64,000 nucleotides of DNA from PWQG01 sp050486205 (lineage in GTDB: Bacteria > Pseudomonadota > Gammaproteobacteria > Pseudomonadales > Pseudohongiellaceae): assembly GCA_050486205.1 (NCBI GenBank), contig JBJHCW010000001.1:248001-312000 (forward strand), given 5' to 3'. A model generated the notes under the pieces. That model searched no databases, had not been told where the DNA came from, and was given only the letters and a program-made list of their open reading frames with translations. This document shows positions 44,963 through 53,652 of this stretch, one piece after another (position 1 is the first letter of the stretch; each line of letters begins with the position of its first letter). Made by a program: the position numbers and the translations under genes.

Positions 44963-45580
44963 ATGCAGCAGCACCCACTGAAGCTCATCGTCGGACTGGG
45001 CAACCCGGGCCCGCAATACCAGATGAATCGACACAATGCCGGCGCCTGGTATCTGGACGCGCTGTGTCGTGCATTTGGGGGCGAACTGCGTCCCGAAGCC
45101 CGGTTTTTCGGCGAAACAGCCCGCATCACCATCGGCGGTACCGATCTTCGCCTGCTGTTTCCAACCACCTATATGAACCGAAGCGGCCAGTCCGTTGGGG
45201 CACTTTGCCGGTATTTCGACATCGAACCGGAAAACATGCTGGTGGCTTATGACGAAATCGACTTCCCTCCGGGCACCAGCCGCCTCAAGTTCGGCGGTGG
45301 CCATGGGGGTCACAACGGCATGCGTGACATCATTCAGGTTCTGGGTGGCAATCGGGACTTTTATCGCTTGCGCATCGGTGTTGGTCACCCCGGTAACAAG
45401 GCCCAGGTAGCCAACTATGTACTGAGCAATCCCCCTGCCTCTGAGGCCGGACTGATTGAAGACAATATTGATGACGCGGTGCGAGTGACCGCCGACTGTG
45501 TGGCAGGCAGATGGCAACAGGCCATGCTCAACTTTCACAGCAGCGACAACAGTGCCGCTGACAAAACCGATCAACCCTGA
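44963..45580 (+). CDS. pth: Peptidyl-tRNA hydrolase
   Basis: A 205-residue enzyme that releases stalled peptides from tRNA. The family motifs are LIVGLGNPGPQYQMNRHNAG (with the catalytic histidine), FPTTYMNRSGQSV and GGHGGHNGMRD. The ATG at 44963 gives the normal N-terminus; the frame extends to 44927 through the preceding hairpin and is unlikely. It is followed by ychF after 27 bases, the conserved order. Confidence 0.97.
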   Translation: MQQHPLKLIVGLGNPGPQYQMNRHNAGAWYLDALCRAFGGELRPEARFFGETARITIGGTDLRLLFPTTYMNRSGQSVGALCRYFDIEPENMLVAYDEIDFPPGTSRLKFGGGHGGHNGMRDIIQVLGGNRDFYRLRIGVGHPGNKAQVANYVLSNPPASEAGLIEDNIDDAVRVTADCVAGRWQQAMLNFHSSDNSAADKTDQP

Positions 45581-45607
45581 TTTCTGGATTCAAGAGGCTG
45601 GACTGTT

Positions 45608-46699
45608 ATGGGATTCAAGTGTGGTATCGTGGGGCTGCCCAATGTCGGCAAATCCACCCTGTTCAATGCCCTGACCAAGGCAGGAATCGCTGCCGAGAAC
45701 TTCCCGTTCTGCACCATCGAACCCAACTCAGGCATGGTGCCCATGCCTGACCCGAGGCTCAATGCGTTGGCGGACATTGTCAAGCCACAGAAAGTCATCC
45801 CCACCACCATGGAGTTTGTTGACATCGCCGGACTGGTGGCAGGGGCGTCCAAGGGTGAAGGCCTGGGCAACAAGTTCCTGGCCAATATCCGCGAGACCGA
45901 TGCCATTGCCCATGTTGTGCGTTGTTTCGAGGACAGCAATATTGTGCATGTCTCCGACAGAATCAGTCCACGTTCCGATATTGAAACCATCAACACCGAG
46001 CTGGCCCTGGCCGATCTGGAAACGGTTGAAAAAGGCATCAACCGGCTGACCCGTGTGGCCAAGGGTGGCGACAAGGATGCTGTGCGTCAGATGGCCCTGT
46101 TCGAGAGAGTCCGCGCCCATCTGGACGAAGGCAAACCAGCTCGCAGCATGGATCTGGGCAAGGAAGAACGGGCCGATCTGTATTCCCTGCACCTGCTCAC
46201 CGGCAAGCCCACCATGTATATCGCCAACGTGGACGAAAATGGATTCGAGAACAATCGCATGCTGGACGAAGTGGCGAAAATCGCTGCCGAGGAAGGCGCT
46301 GTCATTGTGCCGATCTGCAACAAACTGGAATCGGAAATTGCCGAGCTCGAAGACGACGAGAAAACCGAATTCCTGCAGGATCTGGGGATGGATGAGCCTG
46401 GCCTTGATCGCGTGATTCGTGCCGGTTACAGCCTGCTGGGCCTGCAAACCTATTTTACCGCCGGTGAGAAGGAGGTGCGTGCCTGGACCGTGCGCATTGG
46501 GGCCACCGCGCCCCAGGCTGCCGGCGTGATCCATACCGACTTCGAGCGCGGTTTTATCCGGGCCGAAGTGATCGCTTACGATGACTTTGTTGCCAACAAT
46601 GGCGAGCAGGGTGCCAAGGAAGCTGGCAAGTGGCGACTGGAAGGAAAGGAGTACATTGTGAAGGACGGGGATGTCATTCACTTCCGGTTCAACGTCTGA
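45608..46699 (+). CDS. ychF: Redox-regulated ATPase/GTPase YchF
   Basis: A 363-residue OBG-family P-loop NTPase (bacterial OLA1). The P loop GLPNVGKSTLFNALT, EFVDIAGLVAGASKGEGLGN and the NKLE-type G4 motif (ICNKLESEIAEL) are seen; the latter gives the family's preference for ATP. The TGS domain forms the C-terminus (TFDFERGF-like HTDFERGFIRAEVIAYDDF). It associates with ribosomes and is linked to stress responses. Length is as in E. coli (363). Confidence 0.98.
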   Translation: MGFKCGIVGLPNVGKSTLFNALTKAGIAAENFPFCTIEPNSGMVPMPDPRLNALADIVKPQKVIPTTMEFVDIAGLVAGASKGEGLGNKFLANIRETDAIAHVVRCFEDSNIVHVSDRISPRSDIETINTELALADLETVEKGINRLTRVAKGGDKDAVRQMALFERVRAHLDEGKPARSMDLGKEERADLYSLHLLTGKPTMYIANVDENGFENNRMLDEVAKIAAEEGAVIVPICNKLESEIAELEDDEKTEFLQDLGMDEPGLDRVIRAGYSLLGLQTYFTAGEKEVRAWTVRIGATAPQAAGVIHTDFERGFIRAEVIAYDDFVANNGEQGAKEAGKWRLEGKEYIVKDGDVIHFRFNV

Positions 46700-46708
46700 C
46701 GGTCAGGC

Positions 46709-47839
46709 TCAAGCCACCTCCACCCGATTGCGTCCGGCGCGCTTGCCGCGATACAGCGCTTCATCCACGCGCCGGATAGCATCCTCGATCCCTTCATCAG
46801 CGGCCTGCACTTCTGTGATGGCAAAAGTTGCCGTCAGTTTCAGTCGATCACCGTTGTGCAGAAACGGCGTCTGCTCCAGCGCCCGGCGCAGTCGCTCAAC
46901 CACCTGTGCCGCTTCTTCAGGCGCAGTATCCGGCAACAACAGAATAAACTCCTCACCTCCGAAACGACCCAACACATCGGTCTGGCGGAGTGGGCTCTGC
47001 AGCACCTTGGCCACGTGTTTCAATACCTGATCACCACAATCGTGACCCAGTGAATCATTGATACGCTTGAAATGATCCAGATCCACAATGCCTACCATGA
47101 GCGGTGTCTGCATGCGCCGGCAGCGCTCGCGTTCGCGTCGGTACAGGTCCTCATACTGGCGCCGGTTGAGCAGGCCGGTCAGCGGATCAGTGTTTGCCTG
47201 CCGCTGAAGCTCGACCAACAAGGTAAAGGCATGTCGTCGGGAGAGCTGCAAGCGATGCGCAGCCACAAATCCGGTCAACGTCGGCATGACCAGTACCGGT
47301 AACAGGGTGGCCAGCTGTAAATCAACTTCCGGATCCGGATGAATCGCCAGACTGAGCAGTGTACCAAGGATACCCACAAGGGCAGCCAATGTGGTCAACA
47401 CCACCCGACCGGGAATGACAACGAACATGGTGATCAGCAGGAACATGATGACACTGATGTTCAGCACCACAATATCCGGGCGCAGGTGGAATATCACAAA
47501 GAACATCGGAAAACCTGTGATCATCAGTATCGTCACAGGCCAACCGTTAGTCGCCCAGGACGGGCGCCTGACCACCCACCAGGCCAGGGCGAACAGCAAA
47601 GCGGCCTGCACCACACGCAGCCCCAACAGCAGGTAGAAGCCCGGTGTCGGCCCCATGTCCTCCAGATCCGGCAGTGCAAACAGCAACAACAAAGATGCCC
47701 AGACCACAAGACTGATTCGCAGGTGCCGGGCGGTTTCGTCAGCAATATGTCGTCGATACGCCTGTTCAGTGGCAGGGTCTGAGAATTCCGCTCGCCACAT
47801 TGAAATAGCGTACGCCGGGTCCGATGCCGGTTTCTGCAA
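46709..47839 (-). CDS. Diguanylate cyclase with N-terminal membrane domain
   Basis: A 376-residue protein (363 if started at the ATG at 47800). About five or six hydrophobic helices (residues about 40-195) precede a GGDEF domain: NTDPLTGLLNRRQYEDLY, DLDHFKRINDSLGHDCGD and the active-site loop RFGGEEF. An intact signature suggests an active cyclic-di-GMP synthase whose input is sensed by the membrane part. No RxxD inhibitory motif is evident directly before GGEEF. The TTG start is given because AGGA lies seven bases upstream; the ATG has no ribosome site. Stops of this gene and ychF are nine bases apart. Confidence 0.88.
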   Translation of the reverse strand: MQKPASDPAYAISMWRAEFSDPATEQAYRRHIADETARHLRISLVVWASLLLLFALPDLEDMGPTPGFYLLLGLRVVQAALLFALAWWVVRRPSWATNGWPVTILMITGFPMFFVIFHLRPDIVVLNISVIMFLLITMFVVIPGRVVLTTLAALVGILGTLLSLAIHPDPEVDLQLATLLPVLVMPTLTGFVAAHRLQLSRRHAFTLLVELQRQANTDPLTGLLNRRQYEDLYRRERERCRRMQTPLMVGIVDLDHFKRINDSLGHDCGDQVLKHVAKVLQSPLRQTDVLGRFGGEEFILLLPDTAPEEAAQVVERLRRALEQTPFLHNGDRLKLTATFAITEVQAADEGIEDAIRRVDEALYRGKRAGRNRVEVA

Positions 47840-47908
47840 AGCAATATCCTGTTGTCATTATGAGAACAGCATACTGATTGTAATCAAATTGGCAAGCCGC
47901 CTTTGCCC

Positions 47909-47937
47909 TTGACAAGTGGGTCGGAAATCGCCAGAAT
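47909..47937 (+). promoter_or_regulatory. Promoter of tRNA-Met
   Basis: TTGACA at 47909-47914 and CAGAAT at 47932-47937 are 17 bases apart, about 23 bases before the tRNA. Confidence 0.7.
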
Positions 47938-47959
47938 TCGCATCCTTTAAAAGGCATGT

Positions 47960-48036
47960 GGCTATGTAGCTCAGCTGGTTAGAGCACAGCATTCATAATG
48001 CTGGGGTCGGTGGTTCAAGTCCACCCATAGCTACCA
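47960..48036 (+). tRNA. tRNA-Met (anticodon CAU, elongator type)
   Basis: Acceptor GGCTATG pairs with CATAGCT (first pair G-U), the D arm reads AGCTCAGCTGGTTAGAGC, the anticodon stem CAGCA/TGCTG holds the loop TTCATAA with CAT at 47994-47996, and the T arm has GGTTCAAGT. CCA is encoded at 48034-48036. Similarity to elongator tRNA-Met rather than initiator is clear; tRNA-Ile with a modified CAU anticodon is less likely. Confidence 0.93.
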
Positions 48037-48167
48037 CTTGCCTTCCTCCCCTGCGAGTCCCCCGACGTACCCCGTGCGCCAGTTGCGCGCCGACTGTCAT
48101 CACCCCGTCACACACGTCACCCACAATCTGCGATTGATTTTTCAACGCGTTTCCAGGGGGAAAACTC

Positions 48168-49577
48168 ATGCCCAACCTGTCATCGATTCGCCGACGTGCG
48201 TCGGTTCTGGGGTTCTATGTCCTGTCGGTTGTTCTGTGTGTGCCGATGGCCTCTGCCCAGAATACGCTGGTACCACCCGGGGAGTCCCGCTACCACCCGA
48301 CAATTTTCCCTGACCGCATTGTGCTGGTGCCGACCCAGGCGCCGGAACACAGCCAGAGTGTGAACTGGCGAACAGACACATCGGTCACAGAGGCCGTCGC
48401 CGAAATCGCACTGGCCACCGACACACCGGGCCTGCATCTGCATTCCCGCACAATCCGTGGAAATACCCAACCCCTGGAAACCGAAAATGGTCTGGCTCAT
48501 CATCACAATGCCACCTTTACCGGACTGGAACCGGACACGCTGTACGCCTATCGTGTGATCGGTGGCAACACCTGGAGTGAATGGTTCCAGTTCCGCACCG
48601 CCAGCCAAGGATTTGCGCCACATACGGCCATCTATTTTGGTGATGCACAGAACGCGGTCAAATCCCATTTCTCCCGGGTTATCCGCGAAGCCTACAGCAG
48701 TGCGCCGCGCGCACAAATGATGATTCACGCCGGCGATCTGGTCAATTCACGCGCTGGCCGTGATGATGACGAATGGGGTGAGTGGTTCGAGGCTGGCGGT
48801 TGGGTCAACAGCATGATCAACAATTTTGTCGCCGTCGGCAATCATGAGTATCACAGCCAGCCCAATGGTCCGCGTACACTGGCACCGCAGGTGCCGGTGC
48901 AATTTGCCACGCCGAACAATGGCCCGGTGCCGCTGCAGGCCACCGTCTATTACACCGATTACCAAGGGGTTCGGTATGTGGCGCTCGATTCCATGGAAGC
49001 ACTGCAGGATGAAAGTCTGGCACGCCTCCAGGCCGAATGGCTGGACCAAATTCTGGCCGACAATCCCAATCGCTGGACTGTGGTATCACATCACCATCCG
49101 ATGTTCTCGGTGTCACTGGGGCGTGACAATCCTGCCCTGCGCGAGCACTGGCAACCGGTGTACGAGCGCCACGGTGTAAACCTGGTGCTGCAAGGCCACG
49201 ACCACACCTACGGACGCGGGCAGAACGTGCCCACGGGTGCAACCGGGCAACTGTCAGACGCCGGCCCCATGTACGTGGTCTCCGTTGCCGGACCCAAAAT
49301 GTATCTTGTTACCGAAACCGCACAGGAAACCATGGATCGCGTGGGCGAGGACACCCAGCTGTTTCAGTTGATCGAGTTCAAAGAGGACCGGATAGTCTAC
49401 GAAGCGCGCACGGTTACCGGCACCCTTTATGACGCCTTTGACATAGAACGCGACAGCAACGGCAACACGCGAGTCATCGACCGGAATCCGGGCGGCAACC
49501 ACAATCTGTGCGGCAACCCTGATCCGCCCCGTGAGACCCGCTGCTGGAATGGTGACGACTTCATCAGTCACGACTGA
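48168..49577 (+). CDS. Secreted purple acid phosphatase-like metallophosphoesterase
   Basis: A 469-residue exported enzyme. A signal peptide (ending near VPMASAQN) is followed by an N-terminal fibronectin-like domain (residues about 40-150; LEPDTLYAYRVIGG) and a calcineurin-type phosphoesterase domain. Metal ligands are visible in IYFGDAQN, HAGDLVNSR, VGNHEYHS, SHHHPMFS and LQGHDHTYGRG. This matches the purple acid phosphatase group rather than PhoD or PhoX. It would release phosphate in the periplasm or outside. No Pho box was recognised. Gene stands alone after tRNA-Met. Confidence 0.88.
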   Translation: MPNLSSIRRRASVLGFYVLSVVLCVPMASAQNTLVPPGESRYHPTIFPDRIVLVPTQAPEHSQSVNWRTDTSVTEAVAEIALATDTPGLHLHSRTIRGNTQPLETENGLAHHHNATFTGLEPDTLYAYRVIGGNTWSEWFQFRTASQGFAPHTAIYFGDAQNAVKSHFSRVIREAYSSAPRAQMMIHAGDLVNSRAGRDDDEWGEWFEAGGWVNSMINNFVAVGNHEYHSQPNGPRTLAPQVPVQFATPNNGPVPLQATVYYTDYQGVRYVALDSMEALQDESLARLQAEWLDQILADNPNRWTVVSHHHPMFSVSLGRDNPALREHWQPVYERHGVNLVLQGHDHTYGRGQNVPTGATGQLSDAGPMYVVSVAGPKMYLVTETAQETMDRVGEDTQLFQLIEFKEDRIVYEARTVTGTLYDAFDIERDSNGNTRVIDRNPGGNHNLCGNPDPPRETRCWNGDDFISHD

Positions 49578-49645
49578 GACAAGTGCCATAACCCGGGGCA
49601 GCTGCGCTGGACAGGGTCCAGCGCAGCCTGCATAATGCCCGCCCC

Positions 49646-50368
49646 ATGCATGAAAACAAAACCGTAACCAAACCCAAGAAGCGCGGCGGATTCCTCGGCA
49701 ATCTGGCGTTCAACATCATCATCCCGGTACTGATTCTTACTCGGTTCGCCGGCGAGGATTCGCTTGGTCCCACCTGGAGCATTATTATCGCTCTGGCCTT
49801 TCCCATCTGTTATGGGGTATGGGACCTGCACCAATCCGGCAAGATAAATCCGTTTTCGGTGCTGGGCGTGATCAGTGTATTGCTCACCGGTGGCATCAGT
49901 CTGCTGCAGCTTGATCCGCAGTATCTGGCCATCAAGGAAGCGGCCATACCCGGCATCATAGGGATTGCTGTTCTGGTCAGCCAACGGACCCGGTATCCAC
50001 TGGTCAAGATGCTGATACTGAATGCACAGATCATCCGTACCAAAGCACTGTACCAGGCGCTTGAGGATCGGGGCAACGCAGAGCTGTTCGAGCGCCGACT
50101 GGCGCAGGCCTCCCTGATAGTGACCGGCTCGTTCTTTCTGTCCTCGGCACTGAACTACGTTCTCACCCGCACCATTGTGGTCAGCTCCCCCGGCACCCAG
50201 GCTTTCAGCGAAGAACTCGGGCGCATGACGGCACTGAGCTACCCGGTGATTGTTGTGCCCAGCATGATCGTGCTGCTGTTTGCCATCTGGTTTGTGTTCT
50301 CCCGTATCAGCAAACTGACCGGCCAGAAACTCGAGTCATTCCTGGTTGATCCTGACAACGCCGAGTAG
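49646..50368 (+). CDS. VC0807-family membrane protein
   Basis: A 240-residue protein with about six hydrophobic helices (e.g. NIIIPVLILTRFAG, SIIIALAFPICYGVWDL, FSVLGVISVLLTGGISLL). The sequence between helices three and four (LDPQYLAIKEAAIPGIIGIA) and the overall layout match the VC0807-type family of unknown function. The N-terminus is basic (KPKKRGG), giving an inside orientation. It begins 68 bases after the phosphatase gene and is probably separate in function. Confidence 0.7.
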   Translation: MHENKTVTKPKKRGGFLGNLAFNIIIPVLILTRFAGEDSLGPTWSIIIALAFPICYGVWDLHQSGKINPFSVLGVISVLLTGGISLLQLDPQYLAIKEAAIPGIIGIAVLVSQRTRYPLVKMLILNAQIIRTKALYQALEDRGNAELFERRLAQASLIVTGSFFLSSALNYVLTRTIVVSSPGTQAFSEELGRMTALSYPVIVVPSMIVLLFAIWFVFSRISKLTGQKLESFLVDPDNAE

Positions 50369-50422
50369 GCGCTACTTATATCCCTGCCCATCCGTACCGC
50401 AGCACCCCGGGAAGCTCCGATA

Positions 50423-50436
50423 TTGACCTGAATCAA
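50423..50436 (+). promoter_or_regulatory. FNR/Anr-like box
   Basis: TTGACCTGAATCAA matches the FNR/Anr consensus TTGAT-N4-ATCAA except for one base. It is 62 bases before the start of the small secreted protein at 50498. Confidence 0.5.
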
Positions 50437-50497
50437 AACGACCGGTCGAAAACATCATAGAATCGGGTCTGTCACTTGTTGTCGGAGGAATCAGCGC

Positions 50498-50896
50498 ATG
50501 AAAACGTTACGCGTTCTGGCAATTGCTGCGGGCGGACTCCTTCTGTCCTCACCGGCCTGGTCACAGTCACCCGTGGAAGGTATCTACCACTCACCGGCCG
50601 GGGAGAACGGCCGCGGCAGTTGTCGGCTGGAAGTCAAAAGCATGGGGCGCTCGCCGCGGTACGGCGACGAGCTCTTCAGCCTGAGCTCATCAGGTGAAGG
50701 TGCCTGTGAATGGACAGCCATAGGCCTGTCCCGCAACTTCTTCATCACTGCGGGGCAAGTCACCAGCGGCGGCCATAGCGGACTGATTACACTGCGATGG
50801 CCATTCGGTCCCGGTGGGTCGCGTCTGGAAATGCAGGCTTTTGACGACAAGGGTGCGCTGCGCCTGAGCGAAACCTTCGAGCGCGAACTGAAATGA
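50498..50896 (+). CDS. Small secreted protein of unknown function
   Basis: A 132-residue protein with a signal peptide (VLAIAAGGLLLSSPAWSQ). The mature part begins SPVEGIYHSPAGENGRGSC and is predicted to be mainly beta strands, with two cysteines that could form a disulfide (GRGSC and EGACEW). I do not recognise a family. The ribosome site GGAGGA lies eight bases before the ATG. Its stop and that of the convergent fbpC gene abut in the palindrome TGATCA. A candidate FNR/Anr box lies upstream. Confidence 0.7.
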   Translation: MKTLRVLAIAAGGLLLSSPAWSQSPVEGIYHSPAGENGRGSCRLEVKSMGRSPRYGDELFSLSSSGEGACEWTAIGLSRNFFITAGQVTSGGHSGLITLRWPFGPGGSRLEMQAFDDKGALRLSETFERELK

Positions 50897-51958
50897 TCAG
50901 GACGGGTTGACGGCATCGCGTGGGAACACCACCAGGTGATCCATCTCGATCCGGATACCGATATCACTGTCCCGGGCATGAGCGTGGTGGCTGGGCACCA
51001 GGCTCATGATCTGGGCGCCGCTGTCCAACGCCAGGGTGTACATGAACTCGGCACCGCGGAAGGCCTTCTCGACCACACGGGCGGTAAACGGACTGTCATC
51101 GTCATGGATCACGTCATCCGGACGGATCAACACAGACACTGATTGCCCGGCGTCAAATCCATGCAGGTGCTCACCCTGCAGAACGCCCAGTTCGGTCTTG
51201 ACACTCCGCGCGTCACTGATCTCGCCCGGCAGGAACACACCTTCGCCCACAAAATCTGCCACAAAAGCCGATGCCGGTTCGTGGTACAGCTCAAACGCCG
51301 TGCTCCACTGCAGCAGCTTCCCGGCCCTGATGACACCAATTTCGTCTGCCATGGCAAAGGCTTCGTATTGATTGTGGCTGACCAGAACGGCTGTAATACC
51401 GTCCGCTTTCAGCACCTGGCGAATCTCGCGCGCGATGTTCTCGCGCAGCTCCACATCCAGACTGGCAAACGGTTCATCCAGTAGCAGGATACGCGGCCTC
51501 GGTGCCATGGCCCGTGCGATGGCAACGCGTTGCTGCTGCCCCCCGGACAGGCGGTGCGGCCAGGCATCAAGCAGGTCCCCGATTTTCAGCATGGCGCTCA
51601 GCTCCTGGACCCGCTCCCTGCGCTGTTCACGTGTCAAGGCGGCCAGGCCGAAGGCAATATTGTCGCGGACCGTCAGATGCGGAAACAGGGCGTAGTCCTG
51701 GAACACCATACCAACCAGACGTTTTTCTACCGGTGTATTGGTTCGTGCATCACTGACGCGCCAGCCGTCGATCCACACTTCACCCGTTTCGGGTTGTTCG
51801 AAACCGGCGATGGTGCGCAGCAGTGTCGTCTTGCCACAACCGCTGGGACCGAGCAGGCAACCAATGTCGCCGGCATCAAGCTCAATACTGATATCGCTCA
51901 GGACCGGTGTGCCACCAAGGGAAACAGCAACATTTTTCAGCTCAAGCGCCTTTGACAT
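50897..51958 (-). CDS. fbpC: Ferric-iron ABC transporter ATP-binding protein
   Basis: A 353-residue ABC ATPase. Walker A (LLGPSGCGKTTLLRTIAGF), the Q-loop (FQDYALFPHLTVRDN), the signature LSGGQQQRVAIARAM, Walker B (ILLLDEPFASLD) and the switch His (VLVSHNQYEA) are complete. The C-terminal TOBE-like regulatory part (SVLIRPDDVIHDD) resembles FbpC/PotA importers. With the permease and binding protein it forms a Fe3+ importer. Its ATG overlaps the permease gene by 17 bases. Confidence 0.92.
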   Translation of the reverse strand: MSKALELKNVAVSLGGTPVLSDISIELDAGDIGCLLGPSGCGKTTLLRTIAGFEQPETGEVWIDGWRVSDARTNTPVEKRLVGMVFQDYALFPHLTVRDNIAFGLAALTREQRRERVQELSAMLKIGDLLDAWPHRLSGGQQQRVAIARAMAPRPRILLLDEPFASLDVELRENIAREIRQVLKADGITAVLVSHNQYEAFAMADEIGVIRAGKLLQWSTAFELYHEPASAFVADFVGEGVFLPGEISDARSVKTELGVLQGEHLHGFDAGQSVSVLIRPDDVIHDDDSPFTARVVEKAFRGAEFMYTLALDSGAQIMSLVPSHHAHARDSDIGIRIEMDHLVVFPRDAVNPS

Positions 51959-53648
51959 GAATGGCTCCAACCTGGTTGACGGCAACAGGTGTCGTCATGG
52001 CCTCACGGGGCGCAGGCCGCTTGTGGCCGGGCCGGGACCGGGAAATACTGAGGCTCAGGATAATAACAGGAATGATTCCCACCAGTACAATCAGCAACGC
52101 AGGCAAAGCGGCTTCTGCAAGACGCTCCTGATTGGCCAGTTCGTAGGCGCGAATAGCCAGTGTATTAAAATTGAAAGGACGCAGAATCAGTGTCGCCGGC
52201 AGCTCCTTCAGCACATCCACAAACACCAGCAGCGCGGCAGTCAGCAGACTGCCGCGCAGCAGCGGCATGTGCACCCTGCGCAGTATCTGCGGCGAACTCA
52301 GACCCATGGATCGCCCGGCATCGTCCATGCTTGGCCGGATCTTGCTCAGGCCGGCGTCCACGGTGTTCATGGCAACCGGCAGGAAGCGCACCACATAGGC
52401 AAAAACCACAGCAACCAATGTACCACTGAGCAGCAACCCAGACGACACATTCATGTTGTCGCGCAACCAACTGTCCAGGGTATTGTCAAACCAGGCGAAG
52501 GGAATCAACACACCAACAGCGATCACAGTACCAGGGATGGCATAACCCAGACCGAGTACCCGGAAAAGGCTGCGAACCAGCACGGTTGGCTGCAGACGCT
52601 TGACGTAGGTGATCACCAGCCCAAGGCCCAGTGCGATACTGGCTGCAATGCCTGCCAGTTTCAGGCTGTTCAGCATCAGGCCGACAAACGCGCTGTGATC
52701 GGTGATTGACCAGCTTTGTATGGCCCAGCTCACCAGCTGCAGCAGTGGTATGAAGAAACCGGCAATCAGTGGCAGGGCACAAACCGTGGCCGCCATTGAC
52801 GCACGTGCTCCGCGAAGGCGCGGCGGTCTCAGGCTGCTGTATCGGGTGCTGGTGTGATGGTAACGGGCCCGGTTTCGTGACCACTGTTCGGTCACCACCA
52901 GAACAAGAATGAAAATCATCAGCAGCGCAGAAAGCTGCGCGGCGGCCGTGGCGCTGCCCATGCCGAACCAGGTCCGGAAGATGCCGGTGGTGAAACTCGG
53001 GACCCCAAAAAACTGCACAGTGCCGTAATCGGCCAGGGTTTCCATCAGCACCAGTGCCAGGCCGGCTACAATCGCGGGGCGGGCCAGCGGCAGGGCCACA
53101 CGGCGAAAGGCCCGGAACGAGCCCGCGCCAAGGGTTCGGGACACTTCCAGCACACAAACGGACTGCTCCAGAAATGCCATGCGTGACAACAGATAGACGT
53201 ACGGATAGAGCACCAGCGACAGCATGGCTATGGCGCCACCCATGGAGCGGATTTCAGGGAACCAGTATTCCCCAAAGCTCAGACCAAACCAGTCCCGAAT
53301 GGCAAACTGGATCGGTCCCATGACATCGAGCATACCCGCGTAGGCATAGGCAATGATGTAGGCCGGCATGGCCAGCGGCAACACCAGCGCCCACTCCAGA
53401 ATCCTGCTACCGGGAAACCGGGTCATGGTGACCAGCCAGGCCGGCACCACACCCAACAGCAGAACAGATACACCCACTCCCACCATAAGCGTGAGCGAGC
53501 CGCTGATATAGTCGAAAAGAACCGTGTCCCGCAGGTGTTGCCAGACACCCCCCGAATCACCACCGATGGAGGCCAGTACCGTCAGCACCGGGATACTGAT
53601 CAGCAGACAGAGCAGCAGAATTCCTGCTGTCCCGGCGCTCATGCGCAT
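51942..53648 (-). CDS. fbpB: Ferric-iron ABC transporter permease
   Basis: A 568-residue fused permease with about twelve membrane helices made of two similar halves, each with an EAA-type loop (EVSRTLGAGSFRAFRRVALPLARPA and DAGRSMGLSSPQILRRVHMPLLRGS). This double arrangement is typical of FbpB/FutB/SfuB iron permeases. The ATG at 53648 has GGAG eight bases upstream. It is four bases after fbpA. Confidence 0.92.
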   Translation of the reverse strand: MRMSAGTAGILLLCLLISIPVLTVLASIGGDSGGVWQHLRDTVLFDYISGSLTLMVGVGVSVLLLGVVPAWLVTMTRFPGSRILEWALVLPLAMPAYIIAYAYAGMLDVMGPIQFAIRDWFGLSFGEYWFPEIRSMGGAIAMLSLVLYPYVYLLSRMAFLEQSVCVLEVSRTLGAGSFRAFRRVALPLARPAIVAGLALVLMETLADYGTVQFFGVPSFTTGIFRTWFGMGSATAAAQLSALLMIFILVLVVTEQWSRNRARYHHTSTRYSSLRPPRLRGARASMAATVCALPLIAGFFIPLLQLVSWAIQSWSITDHSAFVGLMLNSLKLAGIAASIALGLGLVITYVKRLQPTVLVRSLFRVLGLGYAIPGTVIAVGVLIPFAWFDNTLDSWLRDNMNVSSGLLLSGTLVAVVFAYVVRFLPVAMNTVDAGLSKIRPSMDDAGRSMGLSSPQILRRVHMPLLRGSLLTAALLVFVDVLKELPATLILRPFNFNTLAIRAYELANQERLAEAALPALLIVLVGIIPVIILSLSISRSRPGHKRPAPREAMTTPVAVNQVGAIHVKGA

Positions 53649-53652
53649 GCAA

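Noticed and set aside
45728..46681. A 317-codon minus-strand frame
   Set aside because: Antisense to ychF, whose P loop and C-terminal domain are complete on the plus strand.
47960..48036. tRNA-Ile with a CAU (lysidine) anticodon
   Set aside because: Acceptor stem and anticodon stem resemble elongator tRNA-Met rather than tRNA-Ile2.
51738..52709. A 323-codon plus-strand frame rich in Gln and His
   Set aside because: Shadow of fbpC and fbpB; Gln/His richness is typical of antisense translation of GC-rich membrane-protein genes.
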